This document shows positions 16,186 through 24,019 of a stretch of 64,000 bases of DNA, in pieces. The position numbers were made by a program, and so were the translations under genes. Source of the DNA: Rhizobacter sp. OV335 (GTDB lineage Bacteria; Pseudomonadota; Gammaproteobacteria; Burkholderiales; Burkholderiaceae_C); the NCBI RefSeq assembly GCF_900142965.1, contig NZ_FRCQ01000014.1:104634-168633 (forward strand), read 5' to 3'. The notes beneath the pieces are model-generated. The model ran no database searches. It was not told the DNA's origin and saw nothing but the letters and a program-made list of their open reading frames with translations. Each line of letters opens with the position of its first letter. Position 1 is the first letter of the stretch.

Positions 16186-16210
16186 CCGAAAGGCATGCCA
16201 TCCATGCGAA
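16186..16210 (-). promoter_or_regulatory. PIP box before the candidate type III effector gene
   Basis: On the minus strand the sequence reads TTCGC, 15 bases, TTCGG, a match to TTCGB-N15-TTCGB. Its proximal end is 77 bp from the ATG at 16108 and it has the right orientation. No clear YANNNT -10 box was found at the usual 30-32 bp beyond the box, which lowers confidence. Confidence 0.5.
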
Positions 16211-16243
16211 GCGTCATGCGCCCGTCACGCAGTGCGGCTCCAA

Positions 16244-16257
16244 TGAAAACCTTTACA
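16244..16257. promoter_or_regulatory. LacI-type operator-like site before the lacI-family gene
   Basis: TGAAAACCTTTACA is an imperfect palindrome 19 bp before the LacI-family GTG start. It matches 12 of 14 positions of the perfect TGAAAACGTTTTCA core found before the GH48 gene. Self-regulation of the LacI gene is a reasonable guess. Confidence 0.4.
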
Positions 16258-16276
16258 TCGAACCCCTGACCCCCGA

Positions 16277-17296
16277 GTGAGCATCATTGCCGTCGCCCAA
16301 CGTGCGGGTGTGTCCATCGCCACCGTGTCGCGTGCCTTCAACTCGCCCGACCTCGTGATGCCGGCCACGCGCCATGCCATCGAAGCCGCGGCGGATGCCT
16401 TGGGCTACGTGCCCAACCTGAGCGCGCGAACGCTGCGCACCAGCCGCAGCCACACGCTCGGCGTGCTGCTTCCGACCCTCTACAACCCGGTGTTCGCCGA
16501 GTGCCTCGCGGGCATCGCCGCGGCAGCGGCCGGCACCGGCTTCTCGATCCTGCCTGCCACGACCGACTACGACGAGCGGCGCGAGCAACAGGGCGCGCGT
16601 GCCCTGCTGGCGCGCGCGGTCGACGGCGTGATCCTGACGGTGGCGAACGCCGCCGATTCGGCGACGCTCGATCACTTCAAGCGCGCCGGCGTGCCCTACG
16701 TGCTGGCCTACAACCGGCATGCGGACCACCCCTGCGTGTCGGTCGACGGCCGCGCCGCGATGCGCGAGCTGGTCGAACGGCTGCTGCGCGACGGCCACCG
16801 CCGCATCGCGATGTTCAGCGGCACGCTGGCCGCCTCCGACCGCGCGCGCCAGCGCTTCGAAGGCTACGAGCAGGCGATGCAGGCGAGCGGCTGCGAGCGC
16901 GAGCTGATCGAGGTGCCCTTCGTCGTGTCGGCCGTCGACACGCTGGTCGAGCGCCTGCGCGCCCCGCAGCGCCCGACCGCGGTCGTCTGCTCGAACGACC
17001 TGCTGGCGGTGCGCTGCCTGCGGGCCGCCGCGCTGGCCGGGCTCGCGGTGCCGCGCGACCTCAGCGTGGTCGGCTTCGACGGCATCGGCATCGGCGCCGA
17101 CCTCAGCCCGTCGCTCGCATCGATCGCGCAGCCCAACGAACGCATCGGCCACGAGTGCGTGCGGCTGCTGGTCGATGCCATCGAACGCAGCGAGCGGCCC
17201 TGCGCCGCCGACAGCCTGACGCTGGCGCACGAGCTGCGCGCCCTCGAATCGCTCGGCCCCGTTTTCCGCAAACCCACCCCTGGAGTACCCCGATGA
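16277..17296 (+). CDS. LacI family transcriptional regulator
   Basis: This 339-residue repressor-type regulator has an N-terminal helix-turn-helix (VAQRAGVSIATVSRAFNSPD), the hinge LGYVPNLSARTLRTSRS and a periplasmic-binding-protein-like effector domain with SHTLGVLLPTLYNPVFAECL and LSVVGFDGIGIGADLSP. The length is normal. The GTG at 16277 gives the canonical start one residue before the helix-turn-helix. Its stop overlaps the ATG of the solute-binding protein, so it is the first gene of the importer operon and probably senses the imported compound. The ligand is unknown. A LacI-like site precedes it at 16244-16257. Confidence 0.93.
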   Translation: MSIIAVAQRAGVSIATVSRAFNSPDLVMPATRHAIEAAADALGYVPNLSARTLRTSRSHTLGVLLPTLYNPVFAECLAGIAAAAAGTGFSILPATTDYDERREQQGARALLARAVDGVILTVANAADSATLDHFKRAGVPYVLAYNRHADHPCVSVDGRAAMRELVERLLRDGHRRIAMFSGTLAASDRARQRFEGYEQAMQASGCERELIEVPFVVSAVDTLVERLRAPQRPTAVVCSNDLLAVRCLRAAALAGLAVPRDLSVVGFDGIGIGADLSPSLASIAQPNERIGHECVRLLVDAIERSERPCAADSLTLAHELRALESLGPVFRKPTPGVPR

Positions 17297-18300
17297 AACC
17301 CCTTCGCCTGATCCTTCGCGGCGTTGCCGCCGCCGCGCTGCTGGCCAGCGCCGGCGCGTTTGCGCAGACCGCCATCTGCTACAACTGCCCGCCCGAATGG
17401 GCCGACTGGGCCAGCGAGCTGCGCGCGCTGAAAGACAAGACCGGCATCTCGGTGCCGCCCGACAACAAGAACTCCGGCCAGGCGCTCTCGCAGATGGTCG
17501 CCGAGAAGGCCAGCCCGGTCGCCGACGTCGCCTACTACGGCGTGACCTTCGGCATCCAGGCCAAGAAGGAAGGCGTGACCGCCGCGTACAAGCCTGCCGC
17601 GTGGGCCGAGATCCCCGACGGCCTGAAGGACCCCGAAGGCCACTGGTTCGCGATCCACTCCGGCACGCTCGGCTTCATGGTCAACGTCGACGCGCTGAAG
17701 GGCAAGCCGGTGCCGCGCAGCTGGGCCGACCTGCTGAAGCCGCAGTACAAGGGCCTGGTCGGCTACCTCGACCCGGCCTCGGCCTTCGTCGGCTATGTCG
17801 GCGCGGTCGCGGTGAACCAGGCGCGCGGCGGCACGCTCGACAACTTCACGCCCGGCATCGAGTACTTCAAGGCGCTGCAGAAGAACGAGCCGATCGTGCC
17901 GAAGCAGACCTCGTACGCGCGCGTGCTGTCGGGCGAGATCGCGATCCTGCTCGACTACGACTTCAACGCCTACCGCGCGAAGTACAAGGACAAGGCCAAC
18001 GTCGAGTTCGTGATCCCGGCCGAAGGCAGCGTGGTCGTGCCCTACGTGATGAGCCTCGCGGCCCGCAACCCGAACGGCGACAACGGCCGCAAGATGCTCG
18101 ACTTCGTGCTGTCGAACGAAGGCCAGGCGATCTGGGCCAATGCCTACCTGCGCCCGGTGCGTGCATCGGCGATGTCGAAGGACGCCCAGTCGCGCTTCCT
18201 GCCGGCCACCGAGTACGCCCGCGCCAAGACCGTCGACTACGTGAAGATGGCCGAGGTGCAGAAGGCCTTCTCCGAACGCTACCTGCGCGAAGCCCAGTGA
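17293..18300 (+). CDS. ABC transporter periplasmic binding protein (family 1)
   Basis: This 335-residue protein has a Sec signal peptide (LILRGVAAAALLASAGAFAQ) and the fold of extracellular solute-binding family 1, the group that includes iron, polyamine and phosphonate binders. LGFMVNVDALKGKPVPRSWA and the closing MLDFVLSNEGQAIWANAYLR are typical of that group. A CYNCPPEW motif directly after the signal peptide is distinctive and may form a disulfide. It would deliver its ligand to the two permeases encoded next; the ATG overlaps the LacI stop. The neighbouring phosphodiesterase and phospholipase C suggest a phosphorylated headgroup or glycerol ester as substrate, which is inference only. 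Confidence 0.88.
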   Translation: MKPLRLILRGVAAAALLASAGAFAQTAICYNCPPEWADWASELRALKDKTGISVPPDNKNSGQALSQMVAEKASPVADVAYYGVTFGIQAKKEGVTAAYKPAAWAEIPDGLKDPEGHWFAIHSGTLGFMVNVDALKGKPVPRSWADLLKPQYKGLVGYLDPASAFVGYVGAVAVNQARGGTLDNFTPGIEYFKALQKNEPIVPKQTSYARVLSGEIAILLDYDFNAYRAKYKDKANVEFVIPAEGSVVVPYVMSLAARNPNGDNGRKMLDFVLSNEGQAIWANAYLRPVRASAMSKDAQSRFLPATEYARAKTVDYVKMAEVQKAFSERYLREAQ

Positions 18301-19109
18301 TCGCAGCGGCTTGCCTGGCGCCGGCGGCGGCGCTGTTCGCGGCCTTCTGGTTGCTGCCGATGGCGCGGCTGGCCGCGCTGCCGGCTCTTGCCACAGGTAC
18401 GGCCGGCGGCTGGTCGGCCTACGCCGCGGTACTGACCGAGCCGCGCTACCTGCGCAGCCTGCTGCAGACCACCGGGCTCTCGCTCGCGGTCACCGCCGCG
18501 GCGCTGGCGCTGGCCGCCGGCGTCGGGCTGTACCTCGGGCGCCGGCGCTTCGCCGGGCGGCGGCTGCTGCTGTCGGTGCTAAGCCTGCCGCTGTCGTTCC
18601 CGGGCGTGGTCGTCGCGTTCTTCGTGATCCTGATCGGCGGGCGGCAAGGGCCGGTCGCGTCGCTCACCGAATCGCTGTTCGGCGAGCGCATCACGTTCGC
18701 GTACGGCTTCATCGGGCTGTTCCTCGCGTACCTGTATTTCTCGATGCCGCGCGCGATCGCGGCGTTCACCGCCGCGGCCGAGACGCTGGAGCCGCAGCTC
18801 GAAGAAGCGGCGCGCTCGCTCGGCGCGTCGCGCCGGCGGGTGCTGGTCGACGTGTGGCTGCCGGCGCTCGCGCCGACCGCGATGGCGACCGGCGCGATGA
18901 TCTTCGCGACCGCGATGGGCGCCTTCGGCACCGCCTTCACGCTCGCCAGCCGCTTCGAGGTGCTGCCGATCACGATCTACAACGAGTTCACCAACTACGC
19001 GAACTTCGCGACCGCCGCGAGCCTGTCGCTGGCGCTCGGCGTGATGACCTGGGCGGTTCTGTTCATCGCCGCGCGGCTCGCGGCGCGGCCGGTCGCGGGC
19101 GTCGCATGA
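18297..19109 (+). CDS. ABC transporter permease, first subunit
   Basis: This 270-residue inner membrane protein has six or so hydrophobic helices and the cytoplasmic EAA loop EEAARSLGASRRRVLVDVWL, which contacts the ATPase. It resembles the PotB/CysT-type permeases of the spermidine/iron/phosphonate group. The GTG start at 18297 overlaps the stop of the binding protein by four bases and leads straight into a membrane helix. Its stop overlaps the start of the second permease. Together they form a heterodimeric channel. Confidence 0.88.
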   Translation: MIAAACLAPAAALFAAFWLLPMARLAALPALATGTAGGWSAYAAVLTEPRYLRSLLQTTGLSLAVTAAALALAAGVGLYLGRRRFAGRRLLLSVLSLPLSFPGVVVAFFVILIGGRQGPVASLTESLFGERITFAYGFIGLFLAYLYFSMPRAIAAFTAAAETLEPQLEEAARSLGASRRRVLVDVWLPALAPTAMATGAMIFATAMGAFGTAFTLASRFEVLPITIYNEFTNYANFATAASLSLALGVMTWAVLFIAARLAARPVAGVA

Positions 19110-19894
19110 AGCGCATCGATTCGCCGTGGCTGCTCGCCACCACCGTGCTGGTGACCGCCTTCACCGTGCTGCCGATGCTGCTGTCCGTCAGCGCCGGCCT
19201 GGTCGACAACTTCAGCACCGGCCTGGCGAGCGGCTTCACGACGCGTTGGCTGCAGGAGGTCTGGGCGGTGTACGGCTCGACGGCCTGGAGTTCGCTCGCG
19301 CTCGCGCTGGCCTGCGTGGCCTGCACCCTGCTCGTCGGCGTGCCCTGCGCCTGGGCGCTCGCCGGCAGCCGCTCGCGGGCGGCCCGGGCGTTCGAGGAGC
19401 TGATCACGCTGCCGGTCGCAGTGCCGGGGCTGGCCACGGCGCTGGCGCTGATCCTCACCTACGGCAGCGTGCAGGGCTTTCGCCGCAGCTTCGCGTTCGT
19501 GCTGGTCGGCCACGTGGTGTTCACGCTGCCCTTCATGGTGCGCACCGTCGCCGCGGCGTTCCGGCGCGACGAGCTGGTGTCGCTCGACGAGGCGGCGCGC
19601 TCGCTCGGCGCGAGCTTCGTGCAGCGCTTCCTCGGCGTGCTGGTGCCGGCCGTGGCGCCCTCCATCGTCGCCGGCTGCCTGATGGTGTTCACGCTGTCGA
19701 TGGGCGAGTTCAACCTGACCTGGATGCTGCACACGCCGCTGACGCGCACGCTGCCGGTCGGGCTGGCCGACAGCTATGCGTCGATGCGCATCGAGATCGG
19801 CTCGGCCTACACGCTGATCTTCTTCATCGTGATCCTGCCGGTGCTGTGGGGCATGCAGACGGTGGCGCATCGAATCGAGAGAAAACATGGCTGA
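19106..19894 (+). CDS. ABC transporter permease, second subunit
   Basis: This 262-residue membrane protein has the same type of topology as its upstream partner and carries the EAA loop LDEAARSLGASFVQRFLGVL. It resembles PotC/CysW-type permeases. It overlaps the first permease by four bases and its end overlaps the start of the ATPase by eight bases, so all importer subunits are translationally linked. The two permeases should form the membrane channel for the compound bound by the preceding solute-binding protein. Confidence 0.88.
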   Translation: MKRIDSPWLLATTVLVTAFTVLPMLLSVSAGLVDNFSTGLASGFTTRWLQEVWAVYGSTAWSSLALALACVACTLLVGVPCAWALAGSRSRAARAFEELITLPVAVPGLATALALILTYGSVQGFRRSFAFVLVGHVVFTLPFMVRTVAAAFRRDELVSLDEAARSLGASFVQRFLGVLVPAVAPSIVAGCLMVFTLSMGEFNLTWMLHTPLTRTLPVGLADSYASMRIEIGSAYTLIFFIVILPVLWGMQTVAHRIERKHG

Positions 19895-20936
19895 CGACAC
19901 TCCCCCCACCCGCATCTCGGTGCTCGACTGCGCCAAGACCTACGGCCGCGCCGACCCCGCGCTGCACCCTACCTCGCTGCAGGTCGAGCCGGGCGAGGTG
20001 CTGGCCTTGCTCGGCCCGTCCGGCTGCGGCAAGACCACGCTGCTGCGCGTGATCGCCGGACTGGTCGCACCGGACGCCGGCGGCCGCATCCGCTTCAACG
20101 ACGAAGACGTGACGCAGCGCCCGATCGAGACGCGCGGCGTCGGCATGGTGTTCCAGCACTACGCGCTGTTTCCGCAGATGAGCGTCGAAGCCAACATCGG
20201 CTATGGCCTCGCGATCCGCCGCCTGCCGCGCGAGCAGGTGCGCCGGCGCGTTGGCGAACTGGTCGACCTGGTGCGGCTGAACGGGCTGGAGCAGCGCCGG
20301 CCGGCCGAGCTGTCGGGCGGTCAGCGCCAGCGCGTCGCACTGGCGCGCGCGGTGGCAGTGCAGCCGCGCGTGCTGCTGCTCGACGAACCGCTGACGGCGC
20401 TCGACGCGAAGCTGAAGGAATCGGTGCGCAGCGAGCTCGCCGAGCTGTTGCGCCGGCTGCGCATCACCGCCGTGCACGTGACGCACGACCAGCACGAGGC
20501 GATGGCGCTGGCCGACCGGCTGGCCGTGATGTGCGCCGGGCGCATCGTGCAGGTGGGCGATGCCGAGTCGCTGTACCGGCGGCCGGCGCACCCGTTCGTC
20601 GCCGAGTTCCTCGGGCGCGTCAACCGCCTTCGGCGCTGCGCGCAAGACGTGGCGGACGGCATCGTTCGCATCGCCGGCCAGGCGCTGCCCTGCCCGCCCG
20701 ATTGCACCGCACCGGCCGAGCTGCTGCTGCGGCCCGAAGACATCGCGCTGCAGCCCGGCGGCCCGGTGCAGGTCACGCGCCGCGTGTTCCTCGGCGAGCG
20801 CGTGCAACTGCAGTTGCAAACGCCCGATCAAGGCGAGATCCTGTGCGAAGCCGGCAAGGAATCGCCCTTCGTGGCCGGCGATTTCGTCAGCCTGACCCTG
20901 ACCCCCCGGCACCTGATGCCGGCCTGCGTGGAGTGA
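19887..20936 (+). CDS. ABC transporter ATP-binding protein with TOBE domain
   Basis: This 349-residue ATPase drives the importer. Walker A (GPSGCGKTT), the Q-loop region (VFQHYALFPQMSV), the signature LSGGQRQRVALARA, Walker B (VLLLDEPLTALD) and the H-loop (VTHDQHEA) are all present. After about residue 240 comes a TOBE-like C-terminal domain (LLLRPEDIALQ, RRVFLGERVQLQL), as in PotA, UgpC and FbpC. The length fits. It lies seven bases before the phosphodiesterase gene on the same strand, so transport and hydrolysis of a phosphodiester may be linked. Confidence 0.92.
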   Translation: MADDTPPTRISVLDCAKTYGRADPALHPTSLQVEPGEVLALLGPSGCGKTTLLRVIAGLVAPDAGGRIRFNDEDVTQRPIETRGVGMVFQHYALFPQMSVEANIGYGLAIRRLPREQVRRRVGELVDLVRLNGLEQRRPAELSGGQRQRVALARAVAVQPRVLLLDEPLTALDAKLKESVRSELAELLRRLRITAVHVTHDQHEAMALADRLAVMCAGRIVQVGDAESLYRRPAHPFVAEFLGRVNRLRRCAQDVADGIVRIAGQALPCPPDCTAPAELLLRPEDIALQPGGPVQVTRRVFLGERVQLQLQTPDQGEILCEAGKESPFVAGDFVSLTLTPRHLMPACVE

Positions 20937-20943
20937 TGCACCG

Positions 20944-21774
20944 ATGATCAAGACGCTTGTCCAACTCAGCGACCCGCACATCAAGCTGCCCGGCGCGCGA
21001 GCCTATGGCCGCGTCGACACCGCACGGTTTCTTCGCCAGGCGGTGCAAGCGGTGCGGCGGCTCCAGCAGGCACCGACCGCGGTGGTCGTCACCGGCGACC
21101 TGACCGACTTCGGCCGGCCCGACGAGTACGCGCACCTGCGCGAGCTGCTGCAGCCGATCGACTGCCCGCTGTACCTGATGCCCGGCAACCACGATGACCG
21201 CGAGGCGCTGCGCGACAGCTTTCCGGCGCACGGCTACCTGCGCCACGGATCGCCGTTCATCCAGTACGCGATCGACCTCGGCGGGCTGCGGCTGGTCGCG
21301 GTCGACACCGTCGTGCCGCGTGAGTCGCATGGCGAGGTGTGCGCGGCGCGCGTCGACCAGCTGGCGCAGTTGCTGGCGCAGGACACCGTGACCCCCACCG
21401 TCATCGCGATGCACCACCCGCCGTTCCGCACGATGATCGGCCACATGGACGAGATCGGGCTGCGCGACCCCGGCGGTGCGCTGGCCGCGCTGGTGGCCCG
21501 ACACCCGCAGGTGCGGCGCGTGATCTGCGGCCACCTGCATCGCGCGATCTACGCGCCGTGGGCCGGCACCCTCGCGATGACCGCGCCATCGACCGCTCAC
21601 CAGGTCACCCTGGACCTCGCGCCCGACGCACCGTCGGCCTTCTCGATGGAGCCACCGGGCTTCCTGGTGCACGCCTGGTCGGACACCGGCGAGCTCGTCA
21701 GCCATGTCGCCTCGGTCGGCCCGTTCGAGGGACCTTTTCCGTTTCACGAAGATGACGGCCAATTGATCGACTGA
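20944..21774 (+). CDS. calcineurin-like phosphodiesterase (GpdQ/CpdA-like)
   Basis: This 276-residue cytoplasmic metallophosphoesterase has the full set of metal-binding motifs in order: QLSDPHI, GDLTDFG, GNHDD, MHHPPF and CGHLHR. The family hydrolyses cyclic nucleotides or glycerophosphodiesters with two metal ions. The size and order match GpdQ and CpdA. Because it ends the LacI-controlled importer operon and is followed by a secreted phospholipase C, cleavage of an imported glycerophosphodiester such as glycerophosphocholine is the more attractive role. Cyclic AMP hydrolysis remains possible. Confidence 0.88.
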   Translation: MIKTLVQLSDPHIKLPGARAYGRVDTARFLRQAVQAVRRLQQAPTAVVVTGDLTDFGRPDEYAHLRELLQPIDCPLYLMPGNHDDREALRDSFPAHGYLRHGSPFIQYAIDLGGLRLVAVDTVVPRESHGEVCAARVDQLAQLLAQDTVTPTVIAMHHPPFRTMIGHMDEIGLRDPGGALAALVARHPQVRRVICGHLHRAIYAPWAGTLAMTAPSTAHQVTLDLAPDAPSAFSMEPPGFLVHAWSDTGELVSHVASVGPFEGPFPFHEDDGQLID

Positions 21775-21852
21775 TCCAGTCGGCTGTGCGGCACGACACC
21801 GTGCTGACATGCGGGCCACTTACGGTGGGCATCCCTTCAAGGAGCCCACTGC

Positions 21853-24006
21853 ATGACAGCCTTCGATCGACGCCAGGTCCTCAAACTCATCGGCGCCAGC
21901 GGCCTCGGGGGCGCCCTGCCCGGCAGCATCGCGAATGCGCTGGCGGTGCCGGCCCATCACCGCACCGGCACGATCGAGGACGTCGAGCACATCGTCATCC
22001 TGATGCAGGAAAACCGCTCGTTCGACCACCTGTTCGGCACGCTGCGCGGCGTGCGCGGTTTCTCCGACCCGCGGGCCGTGACGCTGCCGTCGGGCAAGCC
22101 GGTCTGGTACCAGCCGACCCCGACCGGCACGCTGCTGCCGTTCCGCCCGCCGGTGACCGACGTCGGGCAGACCTTCCTGCCGGATCCGCCGCACGGCTGG
22201 AACGACACCCATGCCGCGTGGAACGGCGGCCGCTGCGACCAGTGGGTGCCCAACAAGGGCGCGGTGACGATGACCTACCACACGCGCCGCGACATCCCCT
22301 TCCACTACGCGCTGGCCGATGCATTCACCGTCTGCGACGCGTACCACTGCTCGGTGCTCGGGCCGACCGACCCGAACCGGTACCACCTGTGGAGCGGCTG
22401 GCTCGGCAACGACGGCCGGCAAGGCGGACCGGTCATCACCAATGCGGAAGCCGGCTACGACTGGACGACGTTCCCGGAGCGGCTGACGCAGGCCGGCATC
22501 GGCTGGAAGGTCTACCAGGACGTGGGCACCGGCCTGAATGCCGCGGGCTTCTGGGGCTGGACCTCGGACCCGTACATCGGCAACTACGGCGACAACGCGC
22601 TGCTGTATTTCCACCAGTACCAGAACGCGCCGGAAGGTTCGCCGCTGGCCGTCGCGGCGCGCACGGGCACGCAGATCAACGCGCTGAACCGCGATCCGGC
22701 GCGCCTGTTCGACACGCTGCGCGAGGACGTGCGCAACGGCCGCCTGCCGGCGGTGTCGTGGATCGTCGCGCCCGAGGCGTTCAGCGAGCACCCGAACCAC
22801 ACGGCCGATTTCGGTGCGTGGTACAGCTCGCAGGTGATCGACATCCTGGCCTCGAACCCGGACGTCTTCGGCAAGACGGTGCTGTTCATCAACTACGACG
22901 AGGAAGGCGGCTTCTTCGACCACATGGTGCCGCCCACGCCGCCGTTCGCCGGGCAAGGCGCGTCGACGGTGGACACCGTCAACGAGATCTACCCGGCCGG
23001 CGATGCCGGCCACCCGAGCGCGCCGTACGGGCTCGGCATGCGGGTGCCGATGATCGTGGTGTCGCCGTGGAGCAAGGGCGGCTGGGTCAACTCGCAGGTG
23101 TTCGACCACACCTCGCTGATCCGCTTCATCGAGGCGCGCCACGCGAAGGCGCATCCGCAACTCGTCGAGACCAACATCACGCCGTGGCGGCGCGCGGTGG
23201 CCGGCGACCTGACGTCGACGCTCGATTTCTCGCGCCCTGATCGGGACCGCGTGCGGCTGCCGAGCACCGCCGGGCTGATGCCGGCCGACCTGGTGCGGCA
23301 CCCGGACTACACGATCGTGCCGCCGACCTCGCCGGTGCTGCCGGTGCAGGAGCCGGGCGTGCGGCCGGCGCGCGCGCTGCCCTATGTGCTGCATGCCGAA
23401 GGCGCGGCGAACAGCGCGACGGAATCGTTCCAGCTCAGCTTCGGCAACACCGGCAAGGCCGCGGCCGTCTTCCATGTGCGCTCGGGACAGGCGGCGCAGG
23501 CGCCGCGGAACTTCACCGTCGAGCCGCAGCGCCTGCTGTCCGCCTCGTGGGCGGCCGCGGTCGACGCGTCCTATGACCTCTCGGTGAGCGGCCCGAACGG
23601 CTTCCTGCGGGCGTTCAAGGGCAAGGTCCGCGCCGACAGCAGCAAGCTGCTGATCCGCGCGAGCTACGACGAGGGGCGGCTCGGCATCACGCTGTCGATC
23701 ACGAACGTCGGGCTGCAGGCGGTCGGCGTGCGGGTGCGCGACGGGTATGGGGACGGGCGCAACGACGGGCGAGGTGATGGACGCAACGACGGGCAGTTCG
23801 ACGATCGCTGGGCCGACCGGCTCAGGCCCGGCCAGTCGACCGCGAAGTACTGGCCGCTCGAACGCAGCCGCGGCTGGTACGAGTTGGAGATCACCGTCGA
23901 CGGCGATGCGGCGTTCGCGGCGCGCTTCGCCGGGCACATCGAGAACGGCGACGACAGCATCAGCGATCCGCTGATGGGGCGGCTGCGGCTGGGTTCGCGT
24001 CCGTGA
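21853..24006 (+). CDS. phosphocholine-specific phospholipase C, first copy
   Basis: This 717-residue exported enzyme belongs to the acid phosphatase-like non-haemolytic phospholipase C family. It has a twin-arginine-type signal (DRRQVLKLIGASGLGG) and the catalytic domain motifs HIVILMQENRSFDHLFGTL, FINYDEEGGFFDHMVPP and RVPMIVVSPWSKGGWVN. Two C-terminal DUF756 repeats follow from about residue 510. It cleaves phosphatidylcholine to diacylglycerol and phosphocholine. Within the last repeat an 18-residue Gly/Asp/Asn-rich insertion occurs that the second copy (at 41654) lacks. It stands 78 bp after the phosphodiesterase gene with a GGAG site before the ATG. Confidence 0.92.
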   Translation: MTAFDRRQVLKLIGASGLGGALPGSIANALAVPAHHRTGTIEDVEHIVILMQENRSFDHLFGTLRGVRGFSDPRAVTLPSGKPVWYQPTPTGTLLPFRPPVTDVGQTFLPDPPHGWNDTHAAWNGGRCDQWVPNKGAVTMTYHTRRDIPFHYALADAFTVCDAYHCSVLGPTDPNRYHLWSGWLGNDGRQGGPVITNAEAGYDWTTFPERLTQAGIGWKVYQDVGTGLNAAGFWGWTSDPYIGNYGDNALLYFHQYQNAPEGSPLAVAARTGTQINALNRDPARLFDTLREDVRNGRLPAVSWIVAPEAFSEHPNHTADFGAWYSSQVIDILASNPDVFGKTVLFINYDEEGGFFDHMVPPTPPFAGQGASTVDTVNEIYPAGDAGHPSAPYGLGMRVPMIVVSPWSKGGWVNSQVFDHTSLIRFIEARHAKAHPQLVETNITPWRRAVAGDLTSTLDFSRPDRDRVRLPSTAGLMPADLVRHPDYTIVPPTSPVLPVQEPGVRPARALPYVLHAEGAANSATESFQLSFGNTGKAAAVFHVRSGQAAQAPRNFTVEPQRLLSASWAAAVDASYDLSVSGPNGFLRAFKGKVRADSSKLLIRASYDEGRLGITLSITNVGLQAVGVRVRDGYGDGRNDGRGDGRNDGQFDDRWADRLRPGQSTAKYWPLERSRGWYELEITVDGDAAFAARFAGHIENGDDSISDPLMGRLRLGSRP
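23740..23793 (+). repeat. Gly-Asp-rich repeat inside the first phospholipase C
   Basis: The bases encode DGYGDGRNDGRGDGRNDG, with the unit DGRNDG present twice. It interrupts the second DUF756 domain between VGVRVR and QFDDRW. The pattern resembles Asp/Gly calcium-binding loops or simple slippage expansion. The second phospholipase C in the window has no such stretch. Confidence 0.75.
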
Positions 24007-24019
24007 ACATCGGCCCGCC

